Positions 23,450 through 33,600 of a DNA stretch of 64,000 nt are shown here, in pieces (position 1 is the stretch's first letter; each line of letters begins with the position of its first letter). Below the pieces are notes generated by a model that was not told the origin of the DNA, searched no databases, and worked only from the letters and a program-made list of their open reading frames with translations. The DNA comes from Canna indica (Eukaryota; Streptophyta; Magnoliopsida; Zingiberales; Cannaceae). The stretch is taken from assembly GCA_034359265.1 (NCBI GenBank), contig CP136896.1, forward strand, positions 12,741,501 through 12,805,500, written 5' to 3'. A program made the position numbers and the translations under genes.

Positions 23450-23570
23450 CTTCGGCATTGTGCCGGAATCGCCCACTTCGGACGCGCGCCGGAATCGTCC
23501 ACTTCGGACTCCTGCCAGAATCATCTAATTTGGACTCATGTCAGAATTGTCCAATATGGACTTGAACTGT
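23450..23570 (+). repeat. Degenerate ~30-bp tandem repeat in CACTA A leader
   Basis: Four or five imperfect units with a CCACTTCGG core alternating with CGCCGGAATCG or similar. The same array is found at 31480-31630 in B and 55380-55530 in C. Confidence 0.7.
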
Positions 23571-23761
23571 CTCGAAACATTTAGAAAATAATCATCCATC
23601 TGACGAGTTGATATGTTTCACGTACGCATCGACAAGTCAGATATGATTTAGCAAAACCTTAGATCCGTTCGGGGATTGTATGTTCGTGTAAAAGAAGTAG
23701 ATGATCTTTTATACGACGTACAATTCTTGAATTATCCCTGATTGGACAATTTGGGAATATA

Positions 23762-23950
23762 GTTATTTGTACTGCACTTACGTTTTTCTTTTAACTGTTA
23801 ACTAATTATTCTAAATTTCGGCAACATCTCTCTTGTTCTCCGATACGCGCCCAGATGATATGCGTATTCGGAGAACTGTAGGGAGATGCTGCCGAAATTT
23901 AGAATGAAGTTAGCGGTTAAAATAAGTACTTAGTGCAATATAAATAACAT
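23762..23950. repeat. Leader palindrome of CACTA A
   Basis: A ~185-bp inverted repeat. The arms run from a TACTGCACTTACG phrase through AAATTTCGGCA to GTTCTCCGATACGC, with a short loop GCCCAGATGATAT. The central arms pair well; the outer arms are more diverged than in B. It lies between the GC-rich leader and the TNP2 region. Confidence 0.8.
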
Positions 23951-23977
23951 AAAGGGACAACCTATGTTGAATGTGAT

Positions 23978-24508
23978 ATGAATTTTTATGGACTGGTGGA
24001 AGAAGTGATAGAGTTGCACTACTTCGGCTTGAAATCAATTATTCTATTTAGATGTCATTGGTTCGATACAATAGAAAGGGGCATGAAAGTTCATCCAAAA
24101 TACAAACTTGTTGAGGTTAATTACAAATCTAAATTGGCAGCAAATGAGCCTTTTATATTGGCATCACAAGCCGAACAAGTATATTACGCGAAGTATCCGG
24201 CTCAAAATAAAGATAGAGCAGATTGGCGTGTAGTCTGTAAGACAAAAGGTAGAGGAAAAATTAATCCAATAGTAGGAGAAAATGAGCTGATACCTGATAT
24301 GACACATGGTTTCTATCAAGAAGATGATCCTCCTGCTGTAGATCGTATTATTCCAATACTCGAGGATGTAGACACAACGTCAATTCAATTAGAAGTTGAA
24401 TATGCTGATGATGACGATCATGAAATTGAGGAAGCTGGAGATGAAGAAGATGAAGAAGAGGAAGAAGAGGAAGAATTCGAAGACTATTATTCAGATGATG
24501 AGGAATAA
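23978..24508 (+). pseudogene. TNP2 C-terminal remnant (DUF4216 and acidic tail) of CACTA A
   Basis: A 176-codon frame that matches the C-terminal part of B's TNP2: MNFYGLVEEVIELHYFGLKS, RCHWFDT..RGMKVHPKYKLVEVNYKSKL (DUF4216), YYAKYPAQNKDRADWRVV, then an acidic tail of Asp/Glu ending YYSDDEE. Everything upstream (Transposase_21 and DUF4218) is missing. The leader ends AACATAAA and joins directly to GGGACAACC of the coding region, with an AAA overlap between the two parental sequences at the junction. The first ATG in frame (23978) lies just after the junction. Confidence 0.82.
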
Positions 24509-24583
24509 TTTTAAAGTATATATTTTATTAAATATATCTCTACTATTTATACAATAATCTGATTATATGTCTATTCGACAGAT

Positions 24584-25923
24584 ATGTCTGGTCGTGGTTA
24601 TCGTCACAGGAGAGCTTCGGAGTCTCCGATCGGTGAGACTCCTACACTTACTCATGCTGCTGATCCTCCTTTTGCTGATCCTCATGCCGATGATACTACC
24701 GAGGCTAGTACATCCAGACGCAGGCGGCCACGCGGGCCGAACAGGTGGCAGCCTCCACCAGCCACAGAGTCACGTAGATTTATTAGCGTGATTAGGGAGC
24801 AGTAATATATCATGATTTATTAGCGTGATCCTCATGCCGATGATACTACCGAGGCTAGTACATCCAGACGCAGGCGGCCACGCGGGCCGAACAGGTGGCA
24901 GCCTCCACCAGCCACAGAGTCACGTAGATTTATTAGCGTGATTAGGGAGCAGTAATATATCATGAATTATGAATCATTACAAATTCATTATATCATAATA
25001 TAATATTAAAATTTATTTTTGTTGTGCAGGTTCGAGCAAGAAGAAATGCCGAGGAGCATTTCTTCTACTATTCGACGATACATGCACGGGGCATGGCCTA
25101 CGTGGTCTCACGTGCCTAGCGAGCACGTCGACATGTTATGGCGCGAGTTTGAGGCACGTATCATTATTTTTTTTACATGCATGATGATTAATATTGGTAC
25201 TGATATTATTATTCTGTAGGCTCGCTATATATGGGCTGAGCACCAAAGGCCCTTCATTTACGCTGCCTGGGAGGCTATTTCCCGGACAAGGTACAATGGG
25301 CAGCTGGGGCAGGCCCAGTCCCAGGCGATGGCACGAGCTGGGACTACTAACATCGCTAAAACTCGGAGATACGGCCCCGATTGGATTACTCCGGATATAT
25401 GGGACCAGCTCATGGGAATATGGTCGATAGATCGATGGCAGGAGGTTTCTCAAAATGCGGCTAGAAATCACATGTCGGGGGGAGCAGCGCATCACACCGA
25501 CGGCTCTGTTGCATTTGCAGTGCACGCGAACCGTATGGTAAGTATACCTTTTAGTTATATATTTTATTTGTTACTATGTGTACTAATTAATGTATTTGTT
25601 TTGTAAATGTAGACGACGGTGTCGGATGACGGGACTGTCCAGCGACCCTCCTCGATGGCGGTGTTTGAGCGGACTCACCGTCGAGCACATGGGACGGGGG
25701 AGTACATCGACAACCGCGCTACATACATTATGGTAACTATATATTTGTTTAAATTATTCATTATATATTTATAATTTAAGTTTTATGATAAATATTAAAC
25801 AAAAAATCAAACTCGAGTAGGAGACCTACAGCCAGACGGTGCAGCGCGGGGGCACCCCCGAGGACTTTGACGCAGCAACGTGGGTCGGGCCGCAGGTGGC
25901 TGGGACCATGGCCGCGTATATGG
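24584..25923 (+). pseudogene. Transposase_24 gene of CACTA A (exons 1 to 5 first part)
   Basis: Exons inferred by splice sites and by comparison with B and C: 24584-24801, 25030-25153, 25220-25537, 25613-25732 and 25821-25923, with exon 5 resuming after element B at 32357-32678. Exon lengths 218, 124, 318 and 120 equal those of C. The protein starts MSGRGY, is arginine/proline-rich, then carries the Plant transposase (Ptta/En/Spm) domain (RFEQEEMPRSIS...WPTWSHVPSEHVDMLWREFEARY..W). The exon 2 donor is GC instead of GT. A 1-nt deletion in exon 5 near 25890 (GTCGGGCC against GTCGAGGCC in C) shifts the frame, and B is inserted 30 bp later. Confidence 0.8.
24677..24976 (+). repeat. 150-bp tandem duplication at exon 1 of the CACTA A gene
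   Basis: Bases 24677-24826 are repeated almost exactly at 24827-24976, copying the second half of exon 1 together with its splice donor. B and C have a single copy. Confidence 0.9.
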
Positions 25924-25939
25924 CACTACTAGAAAAATG

Positions 25940-26275
25940 GGCATCAGCAACGGCTGATGCCGTTGCTGCGCCGTTGCTGAAGAGCATCAGCAACGGCCCA
26001 GCCGTTGCAATAGAGCCATGACAGAAACTCCCGTTGCTGATAACTTAGCGACGTATCAGCAACGGCCGCTCGGGCCGTCGCTAAAAATATTATCAGCAAC
26101 GGACACCGAGCCGTTGCTAATAACATTAATAACAACGGCCGCTGAGTCCGTAGCAACACCGTTAGTAAAATCCCGTCGCTAAGCCGTTGCTGTAGGTCAT
26201 CAGCAACGGCTTTCGATAAACTTTTAGCAACGGCTTTCCCACGGACAGCCGTGGGAAAGCCGTTGCTGATGATGT
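25940..26275. repeat. 3' subterminal repeats of CACTA B
   Basis: About a dozen CAGCAACGGC/GCCGTTGCTG motifs in both orientations, with CCACGG spacers. It ends in a palindrome GGCTTTCCCACGG..CCGTGGGAAAGCC near 26233-26263. Confidence 0.85.
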
Positions 26276-26521
26276 GAACCTGGAAACGAAAAAATTTAAA
26301 ATTTAAAATTTCCATTGATACATTGATACTATCAGATACATAACTCACACACCCATACACTCATACACACATTCATTCACACATCACAAACACACCAAGA
26401 TATACATCAAAACAATTATATTTATATTGATAATTATCCACGATAATATAAAAACAATTCAATTGCAAAATTGAAGTATCAATATCTCAGTAACAAAGTC
26501 AATATAAACAAAATCTCACGA

Positions 26522-28034
26522 TCACGATGGAGGATGGTCTGGATTATATGGCGGGGTCTGGAGTGCTTGAGTGTACACTGGCGTGGACTGACTCGAGGAC
26601 GATGGATTAGATGATGCCGAAGAGATGCCTGCTTCGGGATGACCTGACATGTTGCGTAGCATAGCATGCATCTCCTCCATTATCTGACTCTGACGCGCGA
26701 CCGTCTCCTCTAGAGTCCTTATTCTGCTACTATGATCATAACTGGATCTAGAGGTGGACGGCCGCTCACCAGCGACCGGAGGGGTCGGTGCCCCAAGTGG
26801 CCCTAGCACGGCTGGCGCATGACCACTATCTGCGAAGCCATATACGCGGCCATGGTCCCAGCCACCTGCGGCCTCGACCCACAATGCTGCGTCAAAGTCC
26901 TCGGGGGTACCCCCACGCTGCACCACCGTCTGGCTGTAGGTCTCCTACTCGAGTTTGATTTTTTGTTTAATATTTATCATAAAACTTAAATTATAAATAT
27001 ATAATGAATAATTTAAACAAATATATAATTACCACAATGTATGCAGCGCGGTTGTCGATGTACTCCCCCGTCCCATGTGCTCGACGGTGAGTCCGCTCAA
27101 ACACCACCATCGGGGAGGGTCGCGGGACAGTCCCGTCATCCGACACCGTCGTCTACATTTACAAAACAAATACATTAATTAGTACACATAGTAACAAATA
27201 AAATATATAATTAAAAGATATACTTACCATACGGTTCGCGTGCACTGCAAATGCAACGGAGCTGCCGGTGTGACGCGCTGCTTCCCCCGATATGCAATTT
27301 CTACCCGCATTCTGAGAAACCTCCTGCCATCGATCCGTCGACCATATTCCCACAAGCTGGTCCCATATATTCGGAGTAATCCAACCGGGGCCGTATCCCC
27401 GAGTCTCCGCGTGTTAGTGGTCCCAGCTCGGGCCATCGCCTGGGACCGAGCCTGCCCCAGCTGCCCGTTGTACCTTGCCCGGGAAATAGCCTCCCAGGCA
27501 GCGTAAATGAAGGGCCTCTGGTCCTCGGCCCATGTATAGCGAGCCTGCAAAATAATAATATAAGTACCAATATTAATATATCATCATGCATGTAAAAAAA
27601 ATAATAATACGTGCCTCAAACTCGCGCCATAACATGTCGACGTGCTCGCTAGGCACGTGAGACCACGTAGGCCATGCCCCGTGCATGTATCGTCGAATAG
27701 TACAAGAAATGCTCCTCGGCACTTCTTCTTGCTCGAACCTGCACAACAAAAATAAATTTTAATATTATATTATGATATAATGAATTTGTAATGATTCATA
27801 ATTCATGATATATTACCGCTCCCCAATCACGCTAATCAATCTACGTGACTCTGTGGTTGGTGGAGGCTGCCACCTGTTCGGCCCGCGTGGCCGCCTGCGT
27901 CTGGATGTACTAGCCTCGGCAGTATCATCCTCATGAGGATCAGCAACAGGAGGATCAGCAGCATGAGTAAGTGCTGGAGTCTCACCGATCGGAGACTCCG
28001 AAGCTCTCCTGCGTCGATAACCACGACCAGACAT
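26522..28034 (-). pseudogene. Transposase_24 gene of CACTA B, frameshifted
   Basis: Five exons on the minus strand: 27817-28034, 27615-27738, 27228-27544, 27033-27152 and 26522-26944. It encodes the second, TnpA-like protein of the element: an RS/RP-rich start (MSGRGYRRRRASES), the Ptta/En/Spm domain in exons 2-4 (FERTHRRAHGTGEYIDNRA in exon 4), and a serine/proline-rich C-terminus with a heptad-like LEETVARQSQIMEEMHAML in exon 5. Exon 2 has a GC donor. Exon 3 is 317 nt, 1 nt shorter than in A and C, because one base is missing near 27415 (CGCGTGTT against CGCGATGTT in C). This shifts the frame. In En/Spm such proteins bind subterminal repeats. Confidence 0.82.
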
Positions 28035-28109
28035 ATCTATCGAACAGACATATAATCAGATTATTGTATAAATAGTAGAGATATATTTAATAAAAAATAT
28101 ACTTTACAA

Positions 28110-29402
28110 TTATTCCTCATCATCTGAATAATAGTCTTCGAATTCTTCTTCTTCTTCCTCTTCTTCATCTTCTTCATCTCCAGCTTCCTCAATTTCATGA
28201 TCATCATCAGCAGCATATTCAACTTCTAATTGAATTGACGTTGTGTCTGCATCCTCGAGTATTGGAATAATACGATCTACAGCAGGAGGATCATCTTCTT
28301 GATAGAAACCATGTGTCATATCAGGTATCAGCTCATTTTCTCCTACTATCGGATCAATTTTTCCTCTACCTTTTGTCTTACAGACTACACGCCAATCTGT
28401 TCTATCTTTATTTCGAGCCGGATACTTCGCGTAATATACTTGTTCGGCTTGTGATGCCAATATAAAAGGCTCATTTGCTGTCAATTTCGATTTGTAATTA
28501 ACCTCAACAAGTTTGTATTTTGGATGAACTTTCATGCCCCTTTTTGTTGTATCGAACCAATGACATCTAAATAGGATCACTGATTTCAAGCCGAAGTAGT
28601 GCAACTCTATCACTTCTTCCACCAGTCCATAAAAATCCATATCACATTCAACATAGGTTGTCCCTTTCACGCAGACCCCAGCATTCATCGTCTTTTTTGT
28701 AAATGAATATTCAACCATGTGAAATTTATACCCGTTAACAAAATATCCGCTATAGCACGACACAAGTCGCGACGGTCCACTAACAAACTCAAATATTCTT
28801 TCATCTATTTCAGCTCTGTGATCTTTGCTGTAAGTCTGAATCCAAATAGGGAAATCACGATTCCGTAATCTCTCCAATTCTTGATCGTTGTGAATAGAGT
28901 ATTTTTGCACCATCTCAATGTCAAATATTTCAATGAATTGTTCAATCTCTGGACAATTGAGTAATACATACAAGTGTGCCAAATGATACTCTTCATCGCT
29001 TAAGTGTCGAGATGGACGAGAACCAAAAGCACGACCAGAGTGACAAAATATATTTAAACGTCCATCTGAATGTCGAACACCCCCGTCGTCGTTACATGGA
29101 AGACGATCAAATCTTGTCTGTACTGTCGATTCAAAGTAAAATGAGCAGAATGTTGAAATTTCTTGGATGATATACGATTCTGATATTGATCCTTCAACAG
29201 CTGCGGTGTTCTTTACTTTTTTCTTTAGACGATTCATGTATCTTTCAAATAAGTACATCCACCGATATTGAACGGGGCCACCAACTCGTGCCTCGTATGC
29301 CAAGTGTATCGGTAGATGCTCCATCGAGTCAAAAAATGCAGGAGGGGAAAACTGCTCCAGCTTGCATATGATTTCAACAATATTAATTTCAAGTGTTGAC
29401 AT
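28110..29402 (-). pseudogene. TNP2 C-terminal half of CACTA B (DUF4218, DUF4216, acidic tail)
   Basis: A 430-codon open frame. Residues ~10-130 are DUF4218 (PPAFFDSMEHLPIHL, VGGPVQYRWMYLFER). Residues ~255-345 are DUF4216 (FYGLVEEVIELHYFG, HPKYKLVEVNY). The last ~45 are strongly acidic with runs of glutamate. These domains are the standard C-terminal half of En/Spm TNP2 transposases. The frame starts at a deletion junction: upstream coding text LSGEQM in another frame runs directly into STLEIN. The middle of TNP2 that would carry the rest of the Transposase_21 catalytic domain is therefore missing. Confidence 0.85.
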
Positions 29403-31019
29403 ATCTTCGACTCGAAGGACATTTGTTCACCAGACAACATCGGTGGTGGCCCATCTCTTTCGACTCTGCCCTTAGTAAATTTATTACAATTCTTTCGATA
29501 CTGGTGATTAACCGGTAGGAATCGACGATGACAATCAAAGAATGAGATTTTTCGTCCGTTCTAAAGACTGATTGATTTAGAGTGTTCCATACAATACGGA
29601 CAAGAGAGTCGGCCGTGAGTGCTCCAACCCGACAACATGCCGTTCGCCGGGAAATCATTGATTGTCCACAAGACTGCGGCCTTTAAATTGAAGTTTTGCT
29701 TCCGATGACAATCATAAGTGACAGCTCCCTCAGTCCACAATGTTTTCAATTCATCTATCAAGGGTCTGAGAAATATGTCAATTTTTTTTCGCGGACCCTT
29801 AGGACCTGGAATAATCATCGAAAGATAAATAAATTCATCTTTCATGCACATTGACGGTGGCAAATTATAAACGGTCAGCAGCACTGGCCAAACTGAATAA
29901 GGAGTTGCAGAATGTCCAAACGGATTAAAACCATCTGTGCACAATCCCAATCTGATAGTTCTAGTATCCCTAGCAAATGAAGGATAACATGTATCCAAAT
30001 GTTTCCATGCTTCACTGTCAGATGGATGAGTCATTACTGTATCATCATGACTTCTTGCATGCCAACTCATGTAGGAGGCTGTCTTTTCCGACATGAATAA
30101 TCTTTGAAGCCTCGGTGTTAGTGGAAAATACCGAAGCACCTTAAACGGGATATTTTTCTGTCGGACCGATTTCTTCTCCTTGTAACGAGGGTGTTGACAT
30201 ACAGGGCATTTATCCAACTGCACATTTTCTTTATAATATAAAATGCAGTTATTTTGGCACGCGTGTATTTTTTCGTACCCAAGCCCCAATTTTCTCATTA
30301 GCTTTTTAGTCTTATAAAAAGTTGGCTCAAACTTGTTATCAGTAGGCAGCATTCCATTAATCAATCCAGCAATCCGATCATACGCAACTCCGCTGATATT
30401 ACAATCGGCCTTGATGTTTAAGAGCTGTGTCATTGCTGAAAACCTAGTGTATTTAGGACAATTCTCATACAAAGGTTCATCGGCAACTTTCAACATCTTG
30501 TAAAATTCTGCAGCTTCTTTATTCGGTAATTCAATCTCTACCGCCGTTTGTACTTCTGTGATATCAACCGCTGTAGTATCTGGTGGGACGTACTGATGTC
30601 TGAAGAACTGGCCGATCAACATTATCATTCAGGTGGAATTGACCCCCAAGACTATCAAGTATCATAGTTCTATAGGGATTACATTGACCGGATGAAGAAG
30701 CACCAGCAGAGGAAGATTCACCATATGTCTGAACGACAGGATTGCTCGACGTCCCGACTTCGCGTGACTCCCCGTGACAAGTCCATAGAAAATATCTTGG
30801 TGCAAATCCTTTGGTATATAGATGCAGAGTGATAGTCTCCCGATCCAAAAATCATCCATTCGAACAAATGCGGCACGGACATCGGATTTGATCACTGATG
30901 CTAACGAAATTCCGATTCGAATAGGCGAAATTTAGGAAGTACGTTACGCCTAATCGAAACTCATTCGTTAAAGCTCCACGATCAAGATGTCGGTACATCC
31001 AACTTCGATCAGCCGACAT
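29389..31019 (-). pseudogene. TNP2 N-terminal half of CACTA B (Transpos_assoc and Transposase_21 part)
   Basis: The likely start is ATG at 31019 (MSADRSWMYR), since the open frame upstream uses no ATG. Transpos_assoc follows (LTNEFRLGVTYFLNFA, CPCRICSNG) and is interrupted by TGA at 30849-30851, where copy C has CGA. A second block (30564-30848) and a third in another frame (29561-30628) give the Transposase_21 start: LGYEKIHACQNNCILY, CPVCQHPRYKE, LTPRLQRLFMSEKTASYMSWHA, PSMCMKDEFIYLSMIIPGPKGP and CPYCMEHSKS. A third frame change leads to FFDCHRRFLPVNHQYRKN and LSGEQM before the deletion junction near 29400. Transposase_21 cuts and joins the element ends; this copy cannot encode a complete one. 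Confidence 0.82.
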
Positions 31020-31097
31020 GATTCTGTCAATCAATGACAATTTCTTTGGTTAATGTCTTTAGGTGAGATTGTCCTATTCCATTCGGGATTTATGTTA

Positions 31098-31281
31098 TTC
31101 GTACTGCACTTACGTTTTTATTTTAACTGTTAACTAATTATTCTAAATTTCGGCAGCATCTCCCTACAGTTCTCCGAATACGCATATCATCTGGGCGTGT
31201 ATCGGAGAACAAGAGAGATGTTGTCGAAATTTAGAATAATTAGTTAACAGTTAAAATAAAAATGTAAGTGCAGTACAAATA
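31098..31281. repeat. Leader palindrome of CACTA B
   Basis: A ~184-bp nearly perfect inverted repeat: left arm GTACTGCACTTACG to GTTCTCCGAATACGC, loop ATATCATCTGGGC, right arm GTATCGGAGAAC to GTAAGTGCAGTAC. It is the best preserved of three copies, and a transcript would form a long hairpin. Confidence 0.88.
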
Positions 31282-31479
31282 ACTATATTCCCAAATTGTC
31301 CAATAAGGGACAATTCAAGAATTGTACGTCGTATAAAAGATCATCTACTTCTTTTACACGAACATACAATCCCCGAACGGATCTAAGGTTTTGATAAATC
31401 ATATCCGACTCGTCGATGCGTATGTGAAACATATCAACTCGTCGGATGGATGATTATTTTCTAAATGTTTCGAGACAGT

Positions 31480-31630
31480 TCGAGTCCATATTGGACGATT
31501 TCAGCGCGCGTCCGAAGTGGACGATTCCGGCGCGCGTCCGAAGTGGACGATTTCGGCGCGCGTCCGAAGTGGACGATTCCGGCGCGAGTCCGAATTGGAT
31601 GATTCCGGCGCGCGTCCGAAGTGGATAATT
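31480..31630. repeat. ~28-bp tandem repeat in CACTA B leader
   Basis: Five units of about 28 bp with core CGTCCGAAGTGGACGAT followed by TCCGGCGCG or TTCGGCGCG. The units are CpG-rich and contain self-complementary TCCGAAGTGG..CCGGCGCG parts. Confidence 0.85.
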
Positions 31631-32039
31631 CCGAAATTAATCTAAACCCTAAAAATTATTCTAACAAATTAAATAATTAATCTAAATAATTAATTAACAA
31701 TTAAAAAACAATAATAAAATATTATTAAACTACAAATTCTGGCGCCGGAGTCAGGTGGACTCCGGCGCCGGCGTACACTGGCCGGACACACTGTCCGGCC
31801 AATGTACAAGGTCCGGCGGCGGCCATCGGCCGACCGCCGCCGGCCGAAACCCTATTTTTAGGGTTTCAGTCGGATTTTCTACCGGCCGCAACGGGAAGAG
31901 ACGGCAGCCGGAGGGCACATACCTGACAGTGTCGGCAGCAGCGGGAGGCGTCGTCGGCGTCGGCAGCGGCGGCGAGAGGAAGGAGAGGAGGCGGCGGCAG
32001 CAGCGGGAGGAAGAAGGGGGGCGGGCGCGATCTGCGACC

Positions 32040-32340
32040 TATATAAACTTATCAGCAATGACTCACTCGCCTGTTAGAAAGCCGTTGCTGATAAGTTATC
32101 ATCAGCAATGGCTCACTTGTCCGTTAGCAAGCCTTTGCTAATAAGTTATCATCTGCAACGGCTCACTTGTCCGTTAGAAAGCCGTTGCTGATAATTAACA
32201 TCATCAGCAACGGCTTGGGTGTCCGTTAGAAAACCGTTGCAGATACAACATATCTGCAACGGCTCGAGCGGCCGTAAGAATGTCGTTGCAAATAGCAACG
32301 GCTGGAGCGGCCGTTGCTGATAGCCGTTGCTGAAGATCAA
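32040..32340. repeat. 5' subterminal repeats of CACTA B
   Basis: Direct and inverted copies of CAGCAACGGC/GCCGTTGCTGATA, with the spacer GTCCGTTAGAAAGCC repeated about every 60 bp. Confidence 0.85.
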
Positions 32341-32356
32341 GTTTCTAGTAGTGTGG

Positions 32357-32678
32357 CTTTGCAGATAGTGGTCATGCGCGAGCCGTACTAGGGCCACTTG
32401 GGGCACCGACCCCTCCGATCGCAGGTGAGCGGCCGTCCACCTCCAGATCCAGTTATGATCATAGTAGCAGAATAAGGACTCTAGAGGAGACGATCGCGCG
32501 TCAGAGTCAGATGATGGCGGAGATGCATGTTATGCTACGCAACATGTCAGGTCATCCCGAAGCAGGCATCTCTTCGGCATCATCTCATCTATCGTTCTCG
32601 AGTCAGTCCATGCCGGTGTGCACTCAAGCACTCCAGACCCTGCCATATGATCCAGGCCATCCTCCATCGTCATCGTGA
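32357..32678 (+). pseudogene. Transposase_24 gene of CACTA A, exon 5 remainder
   Basis: After element B the exon resumes with TTTGCAGATAGTGG. It encodes the same serine-rich C-terminus as B exon 5 (text around RTLEET and EMHVMLRNMSGHPEAG) to a TGA at 32676-32678. It is separated from the rest of the gene by 6.4 kb. Confidence 0.8.
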
Positions 32679-32954
32679 GATTTTTTTATATTGACTTTGT
32701 TACTGAGATATTGTACTTGTTTAATTTATTTTATTTGGATATTGATACTTCAAATTTGCATTTGAATAGTTTTTATACTATTGTGGATAATTATCAATAT
32801 AAATATAATTATTTTGATGTATATCTTGGTGTATTTGTGATGTGTGAATGAATGTGTGTATAAGTGTATGGGTGTGTGAGTTATGTATCAGATAATGTAT
32901 CAATGTATCAATGGAAATTTTAAATTTTAAATTTTTTCGTTACCAGGTTCACAT

Positions 32955-33260
32955 CATCAGCAATGGCTTTCCCACGGCCATCCGTGGGAAAGCCGTTGCT
33001 AAAAGTTTATCGAAAGCCGTTGCTGATGACCTACAGCAACGGCTTAGCAACGGGCTTTTACTAACGGTGTTGCTACGGGCTCACCGGCCGTTGCTATTAA
33101 TGTTATCAGCAACGGCTCCGCGTCCGTGGCAAAACCGTTGCTGATAATATTTTTAGCAACGGCCCGAGCGGCCGTTGCTGATACGTTGCTAAGTTATCAG
33201 CAACGCGATTTTCTGCCACGGCTCCATTGCAACGGAGCCAGCCGTTGCTGATGCCCATTT
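32955..33260. repeat. 3' subterminal repeats of CACTA A
   Basis: Arrays of CAGCAACGGC/GCCGTTGCTG motifs with the palindromic GGCTTTCCCACGG block at 32963-33000, mirroring the layout of B at 25940-26275. Confidence 0.85.
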
Positions 33261-33269
33261 TTCTAGTTG

Positions 33270-33551
33270 TGATATATCAAAAGTCGAAGTGCAATGTATG
33301 ATTTTCTCAAACACATTGTTTTCCAAAGAACAAAATAAGCAATTTGTAGCTTTAGCATTTAACTCAAACATGCTAATTTGTTCTTGGGTCCATGCATTCA
33401 TGTCTTCCTTAGGTTCACTATACCTAATTTTTACCATGTTGAAAACATCCAAACCTTGGGTCTTTAAGAAGGTATACATCCTAGACTTCCAAAGACCAAA
33501 GTTTGACTCATTGAACCTAGGAGGTGAAGACGCTACACTCTCTAGAGCCAT
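33270..33551 (-). pseudogene. gag: E1 gag N-terminal part
   Basis: The frame starts at ATG 33551 and encodes the copia Gag N-terminus: PPRFNESNFGLWKSRMYTFLKTQG (DUF4219-like), then WTQEQISMFELNAKATNCLFCSL and VFEKIIHCTSTFDI (UBN2 domain). It is cut by CACTA A at the TSD ATA and resumes at 22787 in the same frame, so gag was open across this point before the insertion. The start lies about 70 bp inside the 5' LTR and just downstream of the tRNA-iMet primer site. Confidence 0.85.
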
Positions 33552-33600
33552 TTCTAGATCGAGACTAGGTGTAGACGAGATGGTGAAATCTCAAGCTACG

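Larger units (their letters stand above)
25924..32353 (-). mobile_element. CACTA (En/Spm) element B, nested in A
   Basis: 6430 bp with perfect 12-bp ends CACTACTAGAAA and TTTCTAGTAGTG, flanked by TGG on both sides (25921-25923 and 32354-32356). On the minus strand it reads 5' subterminal repeats, GC-rich leader, palindrome, TNP2, Transposase_24 gene, 3' subterminal repeats. It is the longest of the three copies but its TNP2 carries a nonsense codon, a frame change and a central deletion. It is inserted in exon 5 of the A gene, and both belong to one family. Confidence 0.92.
22788..33269 (+). mobile_element. CACTA (En/Spm) element A, deletion derivative, split by element B
   Basis: The left terminus is CACTACTAGAATTTG and the right terminus, read inward, CACAACTAGAAAAATGG. 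ATA flanks both sides (22785-22787 and 33270-33272), the 3-bp duplication of CACTA elements. Excluding B and one TGG copy it is about 4.05 kb: 5' subterminal repeats, GC-rich leader, palindrome, TNP2 C-terminal remnant, Transposase_24 gene, 3' subterminal repeats, all on the plus strand. TNP2 upstream of DUF4216 is deleted. The right end has CACAA instead of CACTA, which may have reduced its mobility. Confidence 0.88.
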
